From the NCBI GenBank assembly GCA_021234155.1, contig JAJEKV010000038.1, positions 8,073,179 through 8,137,178 of the forward strand: 64,000 nucleotides of DNA. Reading direction: 5' to 3'. The DNA comes from Isoetes taiwanensis (Eukaryota; Streptophyta; Lycopodiopsida; Isoetales; Isoetaceae). A program made the position numbers and the translations under genes. The notes beneath the pieces were generated by a model, which was not told where the DNA came from, did no database searches, and saw nothing but the letters and a program-made list of their open reading frames with translations. Positions 11,357-21,868 of this stretch are shown in pieces (position 1 is the first letter of the stretch; the number at the start of each line of letters is the position of its first letter).

Positions 11357-11418
11357 GAGCTCCATAACGTAAACCGTTCAAGAACCTAACAACACACATG
11401 GTTTACGTTTCAAGGTCA
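11357..11418 (-). repeat. Array hairpin H8 and array end
   Basis: GAGCTCCATAACGTAAACC with GGTTTACGTTTCAAGGTCA. It is followed by ~120 bp of a further minus unit, after which similarity fades near 11,540. Confidence 0.65.
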
Positions 11419-11540
11419 TATCCTAGTTAGATTCGACTAGGCCCTTTCACCATATGATCACGTAGAGGGAGAGTGTTGATGCTAAACCCCGAAAGTAGCT
11501 GCGCCCAAAAGTCCGCAGAATCTTGCCCGTGGGCGTTTGC

Positions 11541-13731
11541 ATTTCTTCTTCGATTATATTCTTACTACACGACTACGGGCCGATAAAGTTCACAACTTTA
11601 AAACGCCTCGATTTACTAGTAAGTACATGTCCCCAAATATCTACCCCGGGGTTTTAAATCCAGCCACATCAAGTACTCCTACTCCCATTTTTATTTTTGA
11701 GAAAAGATATGCTTATTCATTTAGTCATCCTAGATCCAAAGACTACATTATTATTTAAAATAGATTCACCATTCATTCATAGATGTCCCTTGATCTTTAT
11801 TAGCTTACAAAATGTAACATCACTTATTAACTTAATGTGCATGACACTATGCTCCAACAGCCCACAACGTGACATTAAAATCTTATCATGCATTAATACT
11901 GGTACCAGACATGCTTAGCCATTTGTGACCAATCAAGTCACCAAATCTATCTTTCCAATGTTATCACATAAGTAGCACAATATGAGATCACACTAGACCT
12001 AGATTTCAGTAAACAACACTTCACAAAGACTGTTCAATATGCATCCATCGCCAAACAAATGTATTGTTTAACAATCTGTAATGCCAATCATATGGTAAAT
12101 ATCACAAAGTAAACCCTTTTGGTTCCAGCTTTTGTTTTTCAAAAAAGAGTGATTAGCTTAAGTAAATTGGAGGTTCTGACCATGTCCACCATGGCCGGGG
12201 TTGACATGTGGGGCTTTTTATAAATTGACATCACTTTGCATGGAGAAGGGCGATGGTCTTTCAATCTTCAATCAAGCTTTTTCAAACGTATTTAGGTTAG
12301 GTTTTCAACCAACTTTTGTTCATATATTCAACTCTCTAGCTCAAACCGCCAATTTTTAATTATGGCTTGTTGATCAATGTGCCTTAACGATATCTTCAAG
12401 CCATCTGAGATTGAACAAACATGAGATTTTGTTGTTCAAAAGGGCAAACATGGTAGTGTAGGTTGAGCCATGATAATTGTTAATAAATGAAAGTTGGTTC
12501 TGCTATATTGCGCAATGAAAGTTTGGCCCTGGAATGATGTGGCAATGACATGGCAACCGAAAATAAGATTTTACTAGTTATTTTTAACTCTTCGAAACAT
12601 ATTCCTTGCCAAATTCCTATACAAACATCCTAAAAGTCATCATATTTCTTACAAGAATGCCTAGTCATCAAATCCATGTCACTCATATCTTGCCATGTCC
12701 GCCAAAAATTGCCCATCACCAGTTGCCCATCGCTTCATTTTTGCCTAGTCAAAGTTGGTCTTGCCTACTCTTGGCATGGCATGTCACCACTTGAAGTGCC
12801 ACATCATCATATTCCATGCCAACCGTAGGCGTAGGGTACTTACTATCTAAGATCCCATATTTGACTATAAAATAGTCAACCCACGGTGGAGTGATGTATC
12901 CCAAAATTTCGACAAATCAAGTGCTAGAAAATTGGCGGTTACATAGATCATTTTGCCTAGTATTTACAAACTTTTGTGGAATAATAGTGAGCCAAATGTG
13001 AGCATATGTTCAGAGGAGGAGGATTCATAAAAACATAGCGCTCAAGCGAAGTTATTACACCTATCCTTTTTATGTTTGCTTGGGCCATTTGCATGGCAAG
13101 ATGCTTTTGGTGCCACCACGGAGGGCTCATGACCCTTTGCCTCAGCTAGAAGCAATCCTCGCAATGGCCTTCCTAAAATATATAGTACATTTATTTAGGA
13201 ACCATGCAAATTGTTTAGCACATAAACCATGCAAATTAAGGGAAATTAAAAAATGTGAAACAATTCAACTACGAGATGGGTCGAGATGAGCGGCTGGATT
13301 TTGATCCGTGTCGTATCATCCTATTGGTTGGGCCCATTTTTGTGTTTCTTTCCTTCTTTTTCCGCTTTTGTCCAAAGCAACTATGGCGATCTCTGTTTCT
13401 CGCTCCTTCCGGCTATGGCGATGGCAAAGTTCACCGAATCGGCAAAGATCCCGTGGTGAGTTAGCGCCCGTTCTAGGAAACTCGCTGGCCTGTTCTAGGC
13501 ACTGGTTTCTTGGCCGAATCTGCTTCTACTTGTTGGCGAATCTGCCGCTACGTTTCTTGGCCCAATCCATACATACGCTTCTTGGTCAATCTTTCTTGTT
13601 TCTTGGCCGAACCTCTCTACCTCTGTGTTTGCCATGTTTCTCTCTTGTCCGCTTTCTCAATCCACCTCGCTTTTCCTTTGGCCATTGTGTAATAGCATGT
13701 GTGGAAATTAGCAACATAAAGAAACGGAGAA
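11541..13731. other. Unassigned intergenic sequence
   Basis: AT-rich, with no gene identified. From ~13,390 a run of variants of 'TTCTTGGCCGAATCT' (13,500-13,620) may be 5' untranslated or repeat sequence of the transporter fragment that follows. The 148-codon ORF across it is low in conservation signals and is not called. Confidence 0.35.
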
Positions 13732-14410
13732 ATGGCTATGGTTGCGTGTATTGAGGGGAGGCGATTGTTGATCATACATCGGGGAACAATGCGACCAAGT
13801 CGGCATGACTATGAAGGATACAGTAGATGGGAGGAGGAGCTCATCCCCAATGCACGAAAAGCACCGAAGAAAATCTGGAGCCCCTTTACTTGGCTCCAAA
13901 TGTTGGGCAAGCGGCTGGGCTGGAGCTTTGTCGCCGCAAGTATTATAGTATATGGTTTTAGTCGCGGCGTAAAAGGTTATCCGTACAAAGTGGTCGTTAT
14001 GTATTATCGAAAGATGTCCAAATGCAGCAGCCCTCTGCAATGCGGTTTTATCATGGAATCACAACGATTCCTTGGGACGTGAAACCGTGCTGGGGTTTTG
14101 TCATCGACATGTTCCCATCCGGGTTATCATCGCCGCCCTTATTTTGCTTTTGCGAGGTTAGGAAAAAATTGTCTTGTTTCTATGCTTTCTTTTTTGATAT
14201 ACATTGTGATTTGACCATAATCAGCGTGATTCGTGGCTTTTAGGTGTTGGATCCGGCTTGGTCTTTGGTGGCATGACTCGAAAATTACAAGCTGGAAATG
14301 CACTTTGTTTATTTGTTGCAAGTTCAGCTGGTGGTGCCATCGTCTTTGGCATCTTTGGGAGGTCCCACTCCATGGGAGAATATGGTTGGATCGAACCCCA
14401 TTGGCACTGA
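13732..14410 (+). pseudogene. Folate/biopterin (BT1-type) transporter fragment
   Basis: The frame from 13,732 gives an N-terminal cytosolic part, then 'SPFTWLQMLGKRLGWSF' and a hydrophobic segment ending in 'VYGFSRGVKG', as in the first membrane helix region of plant folate-biopterin transporters (BT1 family, major facilitator type). A one-base deletion near 14,010 shifts the frame. The next frame reads 'QQPSAMRFYHGITTIPWDVK' and 'CWGFVIDMFP', then 'YHRRPYFAFA' after a further shift, all family-typical. A splice-donor-like GAG/GTTAGG follows, and an exon-like stretch (14,244-14,410) encodes 'GVGSGLVFGGMTRKL' and small hydrophobic residues to a stop. Full-length family members have about 12 helices, so this is a truncated relic, perhaps captured by a transposon whose ends I could not find. 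Confidence 0.65.
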
Positions 14411-16082
14411 ATAATCGTACTCAAAGAATATAGAAGTCAATACCAGAGACTCTGATGTTTTTCAAATTATAATAAGTCATTTTTTGATTTAATTGTTCTG
14501 AACCTTTAACCATTAATCAGATATGAGTTTTACCCATTGAATGTTTCAATGTAAATCTAAAATTTAGATTGCAATATAATAATATCATAATATTTGTGTT
14601 AATGTTTGGGTTTGATTCTTAAAGCCTTCCCTAAAAGACTGTATTCATTTTGTTTGTGTTTGCATTCAAATGTTGTGTGATGTATATTTTTTGCATTGAA
14701 ATTATCACTAGGCAAAAAAAAGAAAAAGTAGAAGCGGTTTTTTTTTAAAGAATGTGGTTGCCACGTGTCAAGGTTTGATTAGTTAAAAAAGATATCCACA
14801 TATAAAGAATGAGTGCCACGTGCCAAGATTTGATTGTTTAGAAACATGTTTATGTGTAAACCAAACGTGTTGTTTTTGTAAACTTAAAAAAAGTCCACGG
14901 ATATTTTATTTTGATTTTCTTGCAAAAACAACACTTGGAAATAAACAATTTAAGAAATAACGTGTCTACTTTTATATAGCTACATATAATATTGAGGAAA
15001 ACAATATTTGAAAATAGTAATTATTTTTAAATAAAACATGTGAATTTCTTTAAAAACTACACATCTTTCTCTAAGAAAACAATGACAACTTTTAAAAACT
15101 ACAAGTAGAGGAAAAAAACAAAACGCATAGAAAAAAAGAAAAAGATCTGTCTTTTTTACTTCTTCATTAGTAGTAATACGTAAATCTACGCGTATACTTT
15201 TCAAAAAAACAACGCATGACTTATTACAAAAACAACAGTGACAAAAAAACCACACGTAGAAGAAAACTGATAAAAACAATAGTGAAAAAAAAGGACACGT
15301 TGACAAAAACGGCCAAAAGACCACCGTGGGAAATTTCTGCAAAAAAACCACTGTCTCTTTGTGCAAATCCGGATAAACGGGCCACGTGGACTTTTGGGGC
15401 CATTTTGGTGTAGTTTTTGGCATAAAACAACACTTCCGTACAAGGAAAAAACAACTGTGGACCAAAAATTGGGGTCAGTGTGAGTAATCTATAATTTCAA
15501 AGGCAACGTGTGGCGATAATTGTAATCTATGAAATGGCATATGACATAGTGCTTGAAAATAGCTTGTTAAGTTTGTTGACGAGTGCCTAAGTGTCCAATT
15601 ACTTAGTGCAAAACTATTGAAAGAGATTCATGATAGTAATGGGAAACGACAGCTGTACAAAAGAAAAATTGCTGGCGACAAATAATGATCCGACACCCAG
15701 ACTGTGTAACTGCGGCGTGCACCAATCACTTCTTACGCCATGGCCATGGCGATGGCTATCGCGGATAGAATTCAGCGGAAAGGCCCTTTTTTTCAATCTG
15801 GAAGCAAATACTATAACTCTACAATTCTTTCCCATGCGTTACGCATGGGGCTTCTGCATCGATTCGCCGGAAATGCATGTTGAGCATCCACATATACTCT
15901 CTTTTCTCTTCCAGCTGGATTTTGGATCTTTTCCTAGCACTGAGATGATGCAGAGATGGAGCTTTTTGTGCAATTTTGCAATGCATCTCAAATAACTAGA
16001 GGATGGCAAGCAATGGCGAAAGAATGCCTGATATGTATCAATTCTCTGAAATTCTTGAGCTTTTATTTGTTATGGACTCCTA
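14411..16082. other. AT-rich intergenic DNA, partly A-run repeats
   Basis: At 14,890-15,470 the plus strand is dominated by short A runs broken by 'ACAAC' and 'ACACGT' phrases. The long minus-strand ORFs there are artefacts of this composition. No gene was recognised. A 121-codon frame at 15,630-15,995 has no recognisable motif. Confidence 0.4.
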
Positions 16083-16960
16083 ACAAGGGCACGCAAAGCA
16101 CACCTGTTCCGAGCACTCGTTGAACCAATATTGCTGTATGGGGTAGAGGTCTGGGGGCTAGCGATTAGCAAGGGCACTTGGGATAAGCTAGAAAGGGTAC
16201 AGAAGGTTTTTTTGACATACAGCCTAGGCGTCAAGGACACGGTGCCTTATCCGATTCTCTTTGATGAGATCAAGCTTTTTGGCCCCGCAAAGATTCTCGC
16301 TATGTGCAGGCACCTTGTGTATTTCCATAAGGTTGACAGAATGGATGCACAACGTCTTCCTCCCCGGGCTCTGCCCATTATTGGCACAAGGGCCACAACG
16401 CTCAAGAGTGTGGCGGGGAGCATTGTAGGGGATGGTTCGCAAGATGGTCCATAGACTATCAACGGATTATAGATATGCCTGATATCGCGAACAGAGAGCG
16501 ATTTGAATGAGCTTTGCTACCTCTCTATGGGTTGCGCCCACTCTTGCAAAGCCCAAAACATAGCACTACCACACGCAGGTTAATCCGTCGCTTGAACATG
16601 GCCCCCACCAGTTTTTGAAGGCACACATCTCTACCAAGAAATGGAGAGCTATAGCTGCAATAAGGACGAGGGGTCCCACCATCTCGTAATTGAGGCAGTC
16701 ATTTGGGTAATGCGAATGGGGGCGGGGAATCCCAAGCATGAGAGATTATGCTAGTGTTGTCACATGCAAATAGTAGAAGATGAACACCATGCTCTACAGG
16801 GGTGTAGGCATATGCACACAGGAGCAGACTCATGCCCGATCTGGATGCTCGAGATAGCAATTCATCAAGCTACTTGCCCTACCAATGATTATCGTCCGGC
16901 GTCCTACATTCTGCAAGTCTCCACCGTCAAAGAGTCCCTCACAGCACAGGGAATTTGAGC
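16083..16960 (+). pseudogene. LINE ORF2 C-terminal fragment
   Basis: The reading frame around 16,083-16,454 encodes 'LFRALVEPILLYGVEVWG' followed by 'WDKLERVQKVFL' and 'YPILFDEI'. This is the conserved region just after the reverse transcriptase domain of plant non-LTR retrotransposons. After several stops and shifts, a Cys-His motif typical of ORF2 C-termini appears at ~16,755-16,815 (CCHM...'VEDEHHALQGC'). The reverse transcriptase core and endonuclease are absent, as expected for a 5'-truncated LINE copy. A pyrimidine-rich simple repeat at ~17,145-17,170 may belong to its 3' tail. Confidence 0.7.
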
Positions 16961-17893
16961 ATCCAGATAGGGACTCTGAATGCCTACTACAAGTTCCTCC
17001 CACATGGGGGGTTTTTTCGTCCCAGTGGTAGCGACACATTGTACAGGGTTTCTGTGGTTTTCTTTTGTGTTTGGATACTTTCCGATATATTGTATGTTTA
17101 TAACCGTCTCATAGGCCAGTTGGCCTCCGTGGACGTTAAAATATACTTCCTTCCTTTCTTCCTTCCTACTAATCGCTAAACTTTCTTGTATTTGAATGGC
17201 GCTTGCTTCTGTGGAAGCCCTGGCACTGGATAAAGCACCATAGGCTTTGGACCTCATTTTACCTTTTTTGCAATCTCTACATCTATGGTGAATATTTGGC
17301 TATGGTATCTGGAGCTAGGTTGAATCCGGTGAGCTAAGCAAATCTCCTCCGCTCTGCAAGATAAGATCCCTCAAGACAGCCACAAAGACATTCAAATCAA
17401 ACCATAAGCCTGCAATTCTCTGACATTCTGAAGAATTCTGCTGAGGCCGATAGATGAATCAAGAGTGTCGGATCTGCTGAGGTCGATGCTTTATTATTTG
17501 CTAAATCTTAGATGTGTTCGGAAGATTGGGTAGGGATCTTTCCAATGCAAAAAACACCTTAGAATGCGGCTGGAAGGCTCCATTACGCTGCAAAATCTTC
17601 GAAATTTATATAAAGACTGGGCTCTTTTATCAGATTGACATTCTTAGCTCAAAATTTGGCTCTACAAGAACAGTGCATTCGAAATCCGAGGCCTCTCCGG
17701 TTAGCCGATTTGGATCGGCTGTCCAACAATAGAAGTCACCGCCAGTTTATAGCCAATAATTGGTTTGAAGCAGTTATTAGCATATTTCGGGTTATTGACA
17801 TATACATAGAATATGCCACAAACTCACATCAACAAAGGTTTGCCCCTTAGGGGCAACCCAAAAAGATTATGTCCGAGTTAAAATATATTTTTA
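16961..17893. other. Intergenic sequence before the Helitrons
   Basis: No recognised gene. It contains a (TTCC)-type simple repeat near 17,148 and ends with the A that marks the Helitron target at 17,893. Confidence 0.4.
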
Positions 17894-19620
17894 TCTACTT
17901 ACTTAAAAAGTTTTGGGGGGGGGTTTTTGCTGATGCCGGTGTGCCCTTTCCGGCTCCCAAAACTCACGCTTTTTCCGGCAAAAAGCGTGATTTTTGTAAA
18001 CTTTATTTTTTTCCGGCAGCCCATTTGCCCTTTCGTAGCCGTTTCCTTATTTTAAGACTCCGCTCCTCTCTTCGAAACGGCTGTTCACTGTGATGATACA
18101 ATCTGCAGTAGGTAATGCCGATTTGATAGGGATTAGGTTAATAGGAAAGTAGAGCTAGCAACCAAGCGGCAAGAAGGAAGCAAGCAAGCGGCAAATCGTT
18201 CTGAGGTTTATATTGGGGTTTTGGCAAATCTGAGCTTGGGTCTGAGATTTCACTAAATCGAAGGAGTTTTTAGAGATGGAAAAATTGCTGCACTTTCCTT
18301 ATGTAATTTTTCTTCTTTATTTGTTGTATTTTCGGAGAAGGAGCAGCCGAAATTTCCTTTTTCTTCTGCTGCGATGGATGGGCATGGCTAATCCGGCTCT
18401 GATCTTTGTTTTTTGGATACTGCATGTGCTTTTATTATGGAATCCATCCAAATCCGGCACATTTGCTTAAGATCAGGAGCCAAATTCCTTATCTGCTGCG
18501 CATTCTCTGATGAATCCGCATTTTTGCCTTGATGGGTCGTCTGTTTTGTGTTGTTCATTCGATTTCATCCTGTTTGAATGCAGCTAATCTCTGGAGCAGG
18601 TAGCACTCTAACACCCTAAATCCTTTGCAGAGGCTTGAAGACTTCTAACAGGGCAATTTAATAAGGCCAGAGTTTAACAAGGGAAGCTTCAGCAGGCTAG
18701 CGCATTCTCCTGGTTACAAGAAGACTTGGTTGCAAAAAAATCAGAAGAAAAAAAAAATCGAGGTATAAGCCTTTCCTGTAAATCGAGCAAATCACTTGGT
18801 TGCATTCACTTTTCGCTTTTGAGCAGATCCCTTAATCTGGGAAAGATTTCTTCTACTTTCCAATCATTTTAGCTCCTGGACATCTTCCTGTCTCTGCTCT
18901 GATGCGACGCAGCATCTAAAGCATGGCGATCCACGAACACCCTTGCGATCATCGTTTTCTCCATCGTTTTTCTCTATAAATATTTGCTCTTTGATTGAAT
19001 ATGTTTCGATATTCACAATGAATGCCTTCTGCAGTATGAGAACGAAAATGAAGTTCGAGCTCTTGCAAAGATTTCTGATTTTGTTTTGGATATGCACGGC
19101 CGAAACTGAAGGCTGCGTAACTTTTTATGTTTTATGCAGAGTCACATTTTGCCCCTTTCCTTTCTTACGGGCATAAAGATGCACACGAATTCTTCTATGG
19201 AATCGCTGAAAGCTGAAGAATGCAGGTTTCTAGACAAAAGAGAATGACATATCAGAACCTCCGAACATTAAGCCTAACGGTTTGTACTACCTATTCTTTG
19301 TTCTGCGACCTGCTCTTGCTTTGTTATTTTCTCTGAGCCAGCTTTAGTTTTCTTCATATCAAAGACCAGGGTTTGTAGGGTTTTATCTTAGAACTCAAAT
19401 ATCAGAGCTTTTAATGGGCTTGCAGGTAAAGTTCACCTGCGTTTTTGTAATTTTGCTTCTTGCAAGAAGTTAAGCTTTGATGATTTTGATGCAGGTCATC
19501 AATGCTTAAGATTCTCTGTTGAGACATGTTTTCTCCTTGGGGACTATTATTTCGCTATTCTTATTTGTACGCATACCGACAAGGACAAGACTGAGTCTTG
19601 AACGCAGTTTCTATTTATCG

Positions 19621-19883
19621 AGGCAGGGGCTTCTTTTGGTAATGCTCGCTTCTGTGTTATTTTCTTTGGTACTTCCATTTTAATTTGTAGTTGTAGTGCT
19701 TCATCTAAATTTGTCAAAGCTATCATTTCAATAGTAGTTATAGTTTCTGATTTCATTAGGCAGGGACTTCATTTGGTAATGCTTGCTTCTGTGTTATTTT
19801 TTTTGTACTTCCCATTTTATTTTGTACTTGAAGTGCTTCATCCAAATTTGTCAAAACTATCATTTCAATAGTAGTTATAGTTT
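19621..19883. repeat. 137 bp tandem duplication inside Helitron 1
   Basis: Two adjacent copies start at 19,621 and 19,758 with 'AGGCAGGG(G/A)CTTC' and both end in 'TCAATAGTAGTTATAGTTT'. They differ by scattered substitutions and short indels. Confidence 0.85.
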
Positions 19884-21616
19884 TCTCTTTGATCTTTAGA
19901 GAGTGTATGCATTTTGTTATAGATCATGCTCGATTTGTAGAGAGTTTTGGAGAAACCTTTTTGCAAGATCTGTTAGAGCAGGGCTTCTATTATAAGCTTG
20001 AGGCGGCCTTTGCAGTTGCAACCACAGCCACAGAGGTAACTAAATCTTCCTTTATCTGATGCATTTGGTAATCCGGTTATTTTTACAGATAAGTAATCTG
20101 GCAGGTTATAGATAGGTAATCCGGCAGGTTATGGATGGATAACTTTGGCACGTGCTTGCAAGTAGCCGCATAAGATTTAGGAAAGGGGAGGAGATATGCT
20201 ATAAATATGCAAAATAAATGTAAATGCAGGGGAAGAGAAGCTGTAGATGGATCTAGATTGAAATGTCAATTTGTGCTTGTGAAAATTGTAAAGCCTGTGG
20301 GCTTACTACAGGACAATATTCTTAGAAATCTTTAGCAGGTAATCGTGTCGTGTTTTTCTTTCTTTATGAGCAAGCAATAATCTAAACGTCAATATGTTTG
20401 CTATTCAGGATTCATGACTTTTGCTATGCCGTCTTCTTTGAACTTCTTATTTGAGGTAAAAGACTTGATGATGATGATGAAGCTGCAATTTGTCTCAAAT
20501 GCATCCATTTTAGGTAGACCTGTTTCTATGCATGTCAGTGTAAAATATCCTATTTAACTTTAGTTTATCACTATCATGCATCTTTGCTGTCGCAAGTTAC
20601 ATCTTTACATGCCAGGGCTTCATGCTTCAAGAATACTCTTATTCTTTTTCTCTTTTTTGTTTCCAAATTGGTTCAAGAACTTATATGAGAGGATGCCACG
20701 TTGCAGGTAGGTTAGTTTTGTTTGCTTAAGGTAAAAGGTTTTACTATGAACATTAATTTTATTCTGACCTCATAGAAAGATGTGCTCTTATACAGATTGG
20801 CATGTGAATGTTCATGCATTTATAGCACAAATTGTCTCTAATTTGTTTGTCGTCTACTGCATAGGATTCAAGCATAGATTTAGGCTTGGGTTCATGCTTC
20901 AGGCAATTTTGATTTAAAGTTGAGTTGCCTTTGCACCCAATGACGTCTAATTACATTGGTATGTACGTAGTTTCTACTTCTAATATATGTATGTCTATAG
21001 TGTTATATTGGCATGACAAAATATTCATGCAGCATTTGGTCTGTTTTTAAGGCTTTTCAACATCTCTACTATGCTACACAGCAACAGACCAAAACTGCAA
21101 ACCAAAACCAAGCTTTACCTTAATTTTTCATAAATAGAGGACATATATTCTTCCAACTCTACCACATCAAGGGTTCAGGTAATTTTACACCCGTTCCTAA
21201 TACTTTTTGAAGAACTCTTGGTGGCAACCCATCTTTCCAATATTCCAGTGAGGATGTTACTCACTTTATGCAAACCGTAGAATCTTTGTGGTAAAGAGGT
21301 CAAATTTGGAATATGTGGACTCTGTTTGATGGGGAGGCAATAGAAAAGCCTAATCTTTGTGGCTCATCTCTGGAGTCCTTTTAATACCACATATAGCTTC
21401 CATTTATGGCCAGGGTTTTTGTTTGATGTTCATCATTATGTGATCTTTGTATGAACTACAGAAGCAATGGCAATTATAGTAGATTTAAATTGTTTACTGC
21501 AAATTCTTCATTCTCCTACTTTCTTGAAGTTTAACAAAGGTTGTGAAAATACATAGAAAAATCTTAGCATATTTTGCTGTGAAATAAAGAGGATGAGATT
21601 ATGGTGCAAGGAATGC

Positions 21617-21868
21617 ACTAATTTGCTAATGCTGAACATGACAAATTTGCTAATGTTGAACATGACAAATTTGCTAATGTTGAAGTTCTTATTACTGATT
21701 TTGTGTTAAAGGGCATCATTCCAATGAAGAAAGGCAAATCACATGTCATTCCAATGAAGAACAATAGCAATTTACAAAGAGATTTCTTTGCATAAATATA
21801 AAAGAATACTTCGTGAGAAGCTAAAATGGCATTCACAAATCTATTTTGTGGCATTCACAAATCTATTC
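21617..21868. repeat. Cluster of short tandem repeats in Helitron 1
   Basis: Three 24 bp copies of a phrase with AATTTGCTAATGTTGAACA, then a 32 bp phrase with CATTCCAATGAAGAA twice, then GGCATTCACAAATCTATT twice. The minus-strand ORF across it only reflects these repeats. Confidence 0.8.

Larger units (their letters stand above)
7310..11540. repeat. Hairpin-punctuated inverted/tandem array (unclassified)
   Basis: About 4.2 kb made of one family of ~750-790 bp units (U), separated by a conserved ~62 bp inverted repeat (H) and by a second segment (B). Order: reverse B part (7,310-7,403), H1, U1 plus, H2, B plus, H3, U2 minus, H4, U3 minus, H5, U4 minus (about 100 bp), H6, B', H7, U5 minus (shortened), H8, start of U6. 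Units on the two strands align by shared phrases such as 'GACATGAGCTACTTTGG' and its complement. No transposase, gag/pol, TG...CA ends or primer site is seen. The short ORFs differ between copies, which argues against coding. It could be a satellite-like array or stacked foldback/MITE-type elements. Confidence 0.75.

Noticed and set aside
7404-11418. Interstitial telomere sequence
   Set aside because: AAACCCTA occurs only once per hairpin and never as tandem CCCTAAA repeats.
13308-13754. A 148-codon ORF before the transporter fragment
   Set aside because: It is built on repeats of a TTCTTGGCCGAATCT-like phrase and has no family motif; more likely untranslated or repeat sequence.
14980-15465. 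Long minus-strand ORFs (161, 80 and 76 codons)
   Set aside because: They arise from A-rich low complexity on the plus strand and are Phe/Cys-rich with no motif.
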